From assembly GCA_015146655.1 (NCBI GenBank), contig VKHL01000132.1:1-64000 (forward strand): 64,000 bases of DNA, read 5' to 3'. The position numbers and the translations under genes were made by a program. Below are positions 58,370-64,000 of the stretch, piece after piece. The first letter of the stretch is position 1; every line of letters begins with the position of its first letter. The DNA is from Ochromonas danica. Its lineage: Eukaryota > Sar > Chrysophyceae > Chromulinales > Chromulinaceae. The notes beneath the pieces are model-generated. The model had not been told where the DNA came from and ran no database searches. It worked only from the letters and a program-made list of their open reading frames with translations.

Positions 58370-58817
58370 AGTTTTAGTTCCTTGCCTTTGTCTATTGGAA
58401 TTTATTATCAGTGATGGGGAAGAAACCCATCACCTCGTCCATTGCGAGCCATATGTCACTAAACTAACTATCTTCCTCCAATATGCGAAGAATTGCTAAT
58501 GCAGGATCTGGAGGTGGAATTACGGCTTTTGAATCAAACCTAAGTATGTGAGAAGGTTCTTAATTACACGATGAATAATAAACTTTTAATGACATCTTCT
58601 AATAAAATGAAAGCTGAGTACAGTTTCATCAATTGCTACACTAGTTCGAGGCAAGTTCAACACAGTCATTTGCTCGGTCATTCTTTATTTCTGTAAAGAA
58701 GTGATAAACTGTACAGTGTTGTACAATGGAACTGCTCTAGCTTCTACATGACATGCAACAAGGATACAATACACCATGGTCAGTAATACATAATAACTAA
58801 AAATCCAAATCTGTAAT
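58370..58817. other. Spacer with possible continuation of the preceding gene
   Basis: About 450 bp. The first ~130 bp are open in the +1 frame relative to the preceding gene and end at TAA 58497-58499. The rest is AT-rich, with no gene or RNA feature, up to the histidine kinase duplicated segment. Confidence 0.4.
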
Positions 58818-61591
58818 AAAGTGAAGAAGTAGAAGGACATAATAGGAAATGGGAAAGTCATACTAATGTAAGGCATCAAAGTGCCTAAGTCAAAAAATAA
58901 GCACGCACAATATAGAGAGCTTGAAATAAGACTATTTGTTAACAAATAATCATAACTTAAGATCGACTCCAAGGTCAGATAAAACCTGATTGAAGGCATT
59001 CATGGTAAATGGCTTCGACAGACTGCCATCGAAACCCATATCCATCATCGTCAGCCTCGTCTCCTCGTCATCATTTGCTGAGACTCCCAGAATCAAATGG
59101 CGCAAACCATCGCTCCATTTACTGAAGCTCTCTCCATACTCTTGCTCGATCTGACGAAGACGCTTCGTTGCTTCTAGACCATCCATTATAGGCATGTGCA
59201 AATCCATCAAAATGCAGTCAAAGGCAGCTTGAAGCTTGGTAGCCTCATGACCTGAAACACTACCACCGGGCTCATCCGACTTCTCCAAACCAAACCTCTG
59301 ATTCTCCAACTCCCTCTGGATTATGTCCAACGCATCCGCTCCATTCTCCGCCACCGTCACCGCGAAGCCCTTCTTGCGCAATAGCATCGACGTGATCTTC
59401 ACCACCGAAGGAGTATCGTCCACCAGAAGAATGCGCGGTCGAGACGAGCTGCTGCTCACATCGCCCGATGCTGCACGTAATGATGGTTGAATCGGATGTC
59501 TTGGCGAGAGAAGGCGTCGTGTGGCTCCGCCATTGCGCAACTTATCCATGATTTCTGTCATTGATATCGTCACCGCTGAAGTCGCTGGAGCACTGCCATT
59601 ATTCCCTGCCACATGCTTAGGTAGTGCTGTGCTCGACGCCGACATGGATAATAGGGACTGGAGAAGCTGACGCTGCTCATCCTCTCGATAAGGAAAGCGA
59701 AACCAAAAGATCGAACCTCGAAGGCCATCTCTTCGCTTGCTCACTCCACATTGACCTTGCAACGCTTCCAAACGCTTCGCCAATGAAAACAAGCCCAATC
59801 CCGTTCCTCCTGCTAGACGCTGTGTCTGTTTGAAAGGAGAAAACAGATCGGCCATCGCTTCTTCCGACATACCGATGCCTTCATCTTCCACTTCGATGCG
59901 CAACATCGTCACTGAACGCACTAGACAGGTGGGATGCACAATAGAAACTCTAGTCATAGAAAATGCATCGCGTGTAGTTATCGCATTTCTAATGTGCTCG
60001 GGGGAAGAACTTCCGTCATTGTTGTCATTCTTCTTCTGGCTAAACACCATCGACTTACTCTGAACGCTATGAAAACCGCTACGTTCACTCTGCCTTCGGC
60101 TGCGTCTTGACCACTCCTCCTCCTCAAAACCCTCCTCGCCTTCTTCCTCATCCTTCCCTCCTCCTTCCAATGGGTACACCTCCACTTCCTCCAAATATAC
60201 ACTCACATTCACACTGCCTGCATTCGAGTACTTCACGGCATTGCTCAACAGACAAAGAAGATTCTCCTGGAGCCATTGCTTGTCTGTGATGATGTGAGAG
60301 CTCACCACCTGGGGAATTGGATTCATTGTGATCGACACGCGCTGCTGGATGTCCTTCATGCAGTTCAACGGTAAAGACAACGTCGCCAATAAATCGATCG
60401 TCTCGTGCTTCGGAACCAGCTTCAAACCCTTGCTGGCTTTCGCATAGTCGATACAACGATGAATCGTCATCAACATGAAGTTATTTGTATTTGACATGTT
60501 CTCCACACATTCCAAACACCCATCAAGCGTCGACTTCAACGAACTTAGGATGCGCTTCAAGAAAGCTACGCTCTCCGATGGATTGCTGTCGTTCTTCTCT
60601 TCTCCTCTTCCCTCACAGCCACCACAGTCGTCCACGGTGCCTTCTGCTCGCATCACCTTTGTCTCTAACAGATCAACTCCTTCCGTCAGCATACACTTGA
60701 TCGTCTCCAGACCTGTCACAAAAGATGCCAGAGGCTAAGCATCGAACACACAATCCACGGTTTAGTAAGCGCATCAATCAACAGCAGATCAAGACAAGTC
60801 AAGCAACCACATTCAGCAGCAAACACTAGTACACCCACTCACCGTCTTCAAATCATGAGCCACATTGCCCACCATGCTGCGCATATTCTCATCGAATTGG
60901 TTGATGTGATGAGCCTTCGACAACTCACGGGCCTCTTCATGATCTGCTTGCAGCTTCTCTTCTCGAACAATACGTTGTTGCATGCCATACAAGAACAACA
61001 GCACCAGCGAGAAGTAATACAACAATGTCAACGTCATGGGCAAGGACTCAAGATGGATTGTCATCGCTACCAAACAACTAAAGCTGCAAATGATCATGCC
61101 CATGATCACCTTCCAATACACCAGGAAGATCTCATAGAAGACCACACAGAACAATAAAGGATAGAACATGGCTGATAGCATAGACATGGACATGAACGAA
61201 AATCTGTTATGGCTTTCGCCTTCATACCATTTTACCAAAAATACATCTTCTTCTGACAAATTGTGTGCTGCAGAATCTTGCCATGGCACATTGTAGCAAC
61301 ATAGATTCGACAAGATACCCACGAAGTACAAAATACAAAATGTGAGAACTTCTTTCACATCCTTATCTACCTCTCCTCTCATTGTCATCGATATTGAAAC
61401 TTTTCTTCGGTGGCCCGCCACAGATAAGCAGTGCTTCGTGAGGGCCATGCAGGCCACAGTTTTGCAGACAGCTGCTAGAATGGTGAAGGCCAGGTGCCAG
61501 TCGCCACAGCCGCTCTTAAGCACCAAGGACATAGGATAGCAGAGATAAATGGAGAGAGGTACATCAATGAACATCAAGAGAAGGTTCAAGA
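58818..61591 (-). repeat. Duplicated segment, distal copy (histidine kinase copy 2)
   Basis: 2774-bp partner of 51450-54250, direct orientation, about 7.35 kb away. The offset falls from 7368 to 7341 across the segment, i.e. a 27-bp net difference, all in the linker patch near 59930-60010. Intron and 3' flank are included, so the copy arose from DNA, not RNA. Confidence 0.88.
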
Positions 61592-61625
61592 TAGAAGATG
61601 ATCCAATAGGAAAAGTTGGCTTCAT
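58950..61625 (-). CDS. Transmembrane hybrid histidine kinase, copy 2
   Basis: Two exons: 61625..60843 and 60734..58950, giving 855 residues; 108-bp intron (60735-60842). All key motifs of copy 1 are kept: His257 in AHDLKT|PLAS, N-box, G1, G2, receiver Asp in CILMDLHMP, and LSKPF. Differences from copy 1 are confined to the first dozen residues (MKPTFPIGSSSI against MKTSFPVRSSCV) and a linker between the N- and G1-boxes. There copy 2 lacks the FHAKAGMRSENV insert and reads VSIVHPTCLVRS where copy 1 reads VQTTCLVRS. Because the duplicated block stops near codon 11, the upstream promoters differ, which suggests different expression of near-identical enzymes. Confidence 0.88.
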
Positions 61626-62067
61626 TCTTCAGCAAGTATATCAGCAAAATATTCTCAATTTTCATTCAAATGGTTAAACAGATAACATGATCTTACGAAT
61701 CTCAAGATGACCTTAGCAATAACAATAATGACCAACACATGTGATTCACATGCAGACTATCAAAGAGAAATTGACTGATTCTCTTCGCTGTTCTGGTTGA
61801 CTCTCAACGGAATGCCAATGACGTGTAAGAGGGCAAACACTGACCAAAACCGCTACCGGTGGGTCTAAACCGGTAAACCCAACCAAACGTCAAGAATGCT
61901 GCCCTGCTGGAATAATGTACGGCGTTGAGATGTTCCGACTTCCTCCTGCTCGCAGTCCTAATGTACAAAATAGCAATGCATTGTCTAGCTAAAGTATGTG
62001 CAATATTAATGTTACAGCTGACGAACAGCGCTAACAAGTAAGTACAAAAGTATAGGTCTGCTTCATA
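61626..62067. other. Spacer upstream of histidine kinase copy 2
   Basis: About 440 bp between the copy 2 start and the LSH-like stop. It holds the copy 2 promoter, which is unrelated to that of copy 1, and a short dyad-like stretch CCGCTACCGGTGGGTCTAAACCGG near 61850. No gene was seen. Confidence 0.45.
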
Positions 62068-64000
62068 TTAATCCAGTGCTTGTAAAATACTCTCAGCTCC
62101 AAATTGTATAATATCATACATCTCCCCTTCTGTGGGAACGCTTTCACCAGAGTTTGGATCTGCAAACAGGCTATCTCTGTCCAAAATTAACTCAAGTTCT
62201 TCATCAGAAATCTCTCGATGCAACCATTCTCCATTTCCATCTTTCTTCTGTTCTTGTCTTGAGAGATTGCGTACATCGTCTTCGAGAAGATGCTTTAACT
62301 CATCCAATGTGATAGCTTTCTTCATGCCCGCTTTACGGAAATCCCCTCCTTGGATAGTCAGTCGTTCCAGCTTTTTCTTGGAAACTTGTTTCTTCATCAT
62401 GTCTATCTCAATAGAGCCCATGGTGAGTAAGCGATAGACTACAACGTTCTTTTGTTGGCCAATACGATGACAACGGTCCTATTTACTCATAGCAAACACC
62501 GTAAGGATAAGTAAACTCGTTTACACAGTACAGTGAAAAGCAATACCTGTGCTTGAGCATCAACATGAGGATTCCAATCACTATCAAACAGGATGGCAGT
62601 ATCTGCAGCAGTAAGGTTTACACCCAAGCCTCCAGCTCGAGTGGATAACAGGAAGAAGTGCACTTTGCTATTAGGCTCATTGAAAGCATCAATACTTGTC
62701 TGTCTATCCGCCAATTTAGTCATTCCATCCAATCGAAAAAAAGAATAATCCATATAATTCAAGTAGTCTTCAACAAGATTTAATACTTCCGTCATTTGTG
62801 AGAATAGAATGACTTTATGACCTTCTTCATAAAGAAGAGGTAGCATTCGATGTAAGACCTTAAACTTGCCAGATGTAGATATAAGAAGCATAGGGTCATT
62901 ATCTTGAATTGGTTCACCATTCTTACCAGGAATATCCCCAAAGAGAAAAGGATGATTACATACTTTTCTTTGTTGCATGGTAGGATTAAGTTGAGAACCA
63001 ATGGCTTTAGCATTCACTCCCATTGACAATAAGGTCTCACGAAGTGTTCCATCTAATAATCGACTATAATATTCACTTTGAAGAGGTGTTAACCCACAAT
63101 AGATTACAATTTCTTTCTTCTCTTTAATCAAATCTTTTAGTGTATCTCGTTTTAAACGTCTTAATACAAATGGTCTTAAGATCTCATGTAATTTTGTAAC
63201 AATTTTATCCTTTTCTTCTTCATCCAAAATATCTTCTACTTTTGTATCTGATCCAATATTCTTAAAGTCAAACCATGAATGAAAGACTTCTAAATCATCA
63301 AATATAGCAGGTGAACAAAAGTTTAATAATGACCATAATTCTTCTAGAGAATTCTGTATTGGTGTTCCAGTTAATAATAAACGTGAAATAGATCGTAGAG
63401 ATTTCAATTCTCTAAACAACTTGCATTTCCTATTCTTAATACGATGACCTTCATCCATGATAATATATTGCCAAAGATATTTCTCTAAGAAAATTCGATC
63501 TGCCATACACATTTCAAAACTTGTAATCACAATCGGGAAATCTAATGATTTCTGAGAATTAATAGGAAGCTTTTGACGACGAAGATTTGCTCTTTCAGTT
63601 TTGTCACCATGATAAAGAAGAATAGGACAATCAGGTAACCATTTTTGAAACTCTTTCATCCAATTCCCTAATGTTGCTAAAGGTCCAATGATAAGATATG
63701 GTCCAGAGGTATTATGATAGCGTAAATGAGCTATTAGAGCTATGATTTGAATTGTCTTGCCTAATCATAACAAACACAACACAAATGATCATATTAACCA
63801 CCACGGAGAATACAAAAATGACATTTAGTAACTCTTACCTAAACCCATTTCATCAGCTAAAATACCATTTAAACCATTTTCCCAAAGACTCAATAACCAT
63901 TGAAGACCTTCTAATTGATGTGTCATTAAACTACCACCACATAGATTAGGTGGTTGTTGGAGAGTTTGAACAGTCTCATTTTCTACGGCATCATTCGTGG
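62068..64000 (-). CDS. LSH/HELLS/DDM1-type SNF2 chromatin remodeler (5' partial)
   Basis: Three exons in view: >64000..63839, 63760..62547 and 62478..62068; introns of 78 and 68 bp are GT-AG. The gene runs off the window, so the N-terminus is missing. The first intron cuts the Walker A motif, rebuilt as [13 protein letters not shown]. Then come [18 protein letters not shown], the DEAH-type box [11 protein letters not shown] and [21 protein letters not shown]. The helicase C half has [31 protein letters not shown] and, across the second intron, [13 protein letters not shown]. The end resembles HELLS, including [12 protein letters not shown] against VISDKDLELLLDR. LSH/DDM1 remodels nucleosomes and supports DNA methylation and transposon silencing. 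Nuclear location is inferred. Confidence 0.9.

Noticed and set aside
61804-62037. Minus-strand 77-codon open frame in spacer
   Set aside because: No conserved motif and lies in promoter spacer; treated as chance.

Overview
The window comes from a nuclear genome of a microbial eukaryote. Genes are separated by short AT-rich spacers. The introns I can define are short (48-245 bp) and GT-AG, and several restore a textbook active-site motif exactly. Stops TAA, TAG and TGA are all used, so the genetic code looks standard. Hybrid histidine kinases, a nephrocystin-1-like (ciliary) protein and a sterol isomerase together suggest a flagellated or zoosporic, sterol-making protist. I cannot name the species or assign a clade. 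I saw no tRNA, rRNA, CRISPR array, transposon or virus-like element.

Layout. 1-5.6 kb: end of a giant EF-hand protein with a nephrocystin-1-like C-terminus (+). 6.2-10.0 kb: two head-to-head MDP1-like HAD phosphatase genes sharing 688-bp inverted arms with no difference that I saw. 11.2-15.9 kb: four identical beta-class-like glutathione S-transferase genes (-) in a 1199-bp tandem array. 16.3-22.3 kb: a membrane protein with two degenerate cyclase domains and an AGC kinase (-). 22.9-24.1 kb: four-exon EBP-type sterol isomerase (-). 24.1-27.5 kb: non-canonical poly(A)/uridylyl transferase with zinc knuckles (-). 28.4-44.9 kb: five-exon, 5431-residue RNF213/mysterin-like AAA+ giant (+). 45.7-47.3 kb: unrecognised protein with an acylation-type N-terminus (-). 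47.7-50.6 kb: WDR24-like GATOR2 subunit (-). 51.5-54.3 and 58.8-61.6 kb: a duplicated transmembrane hybrid histidine kinase (-). Between the two copies lie an Old Yellow Enzyme flavin reductase (-) and an unrecognised helical protein (+). 62.1-64 kb: 3' part of an LSH/HELLS/DDM1-type SNF2 remodeler (-), cut by the window end.

The genes do not form one pathway. Two themes recur. One is signalling: kinase/cyclase fusion, hybrid histidine kinases, GATOR2, EF-hand protein. The other is detoxification or redox: GST array, OYE. The window also holds three recent duplications of different geometry (inverted, tandem, dispersed direct), each still almost or fully identical. That points to recent duplication or ongoing gene conversion, with assembly error to be excluded. 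The most unusual proteins are the cyclase/kinase fusion, which has a receiver-like segment inside its kinase activation loop, and the RNF213-like giant, which lacks an obvious RING or RZ finger but has a RING2-like cysteine cluster and C-terminal SAM-like repeats.
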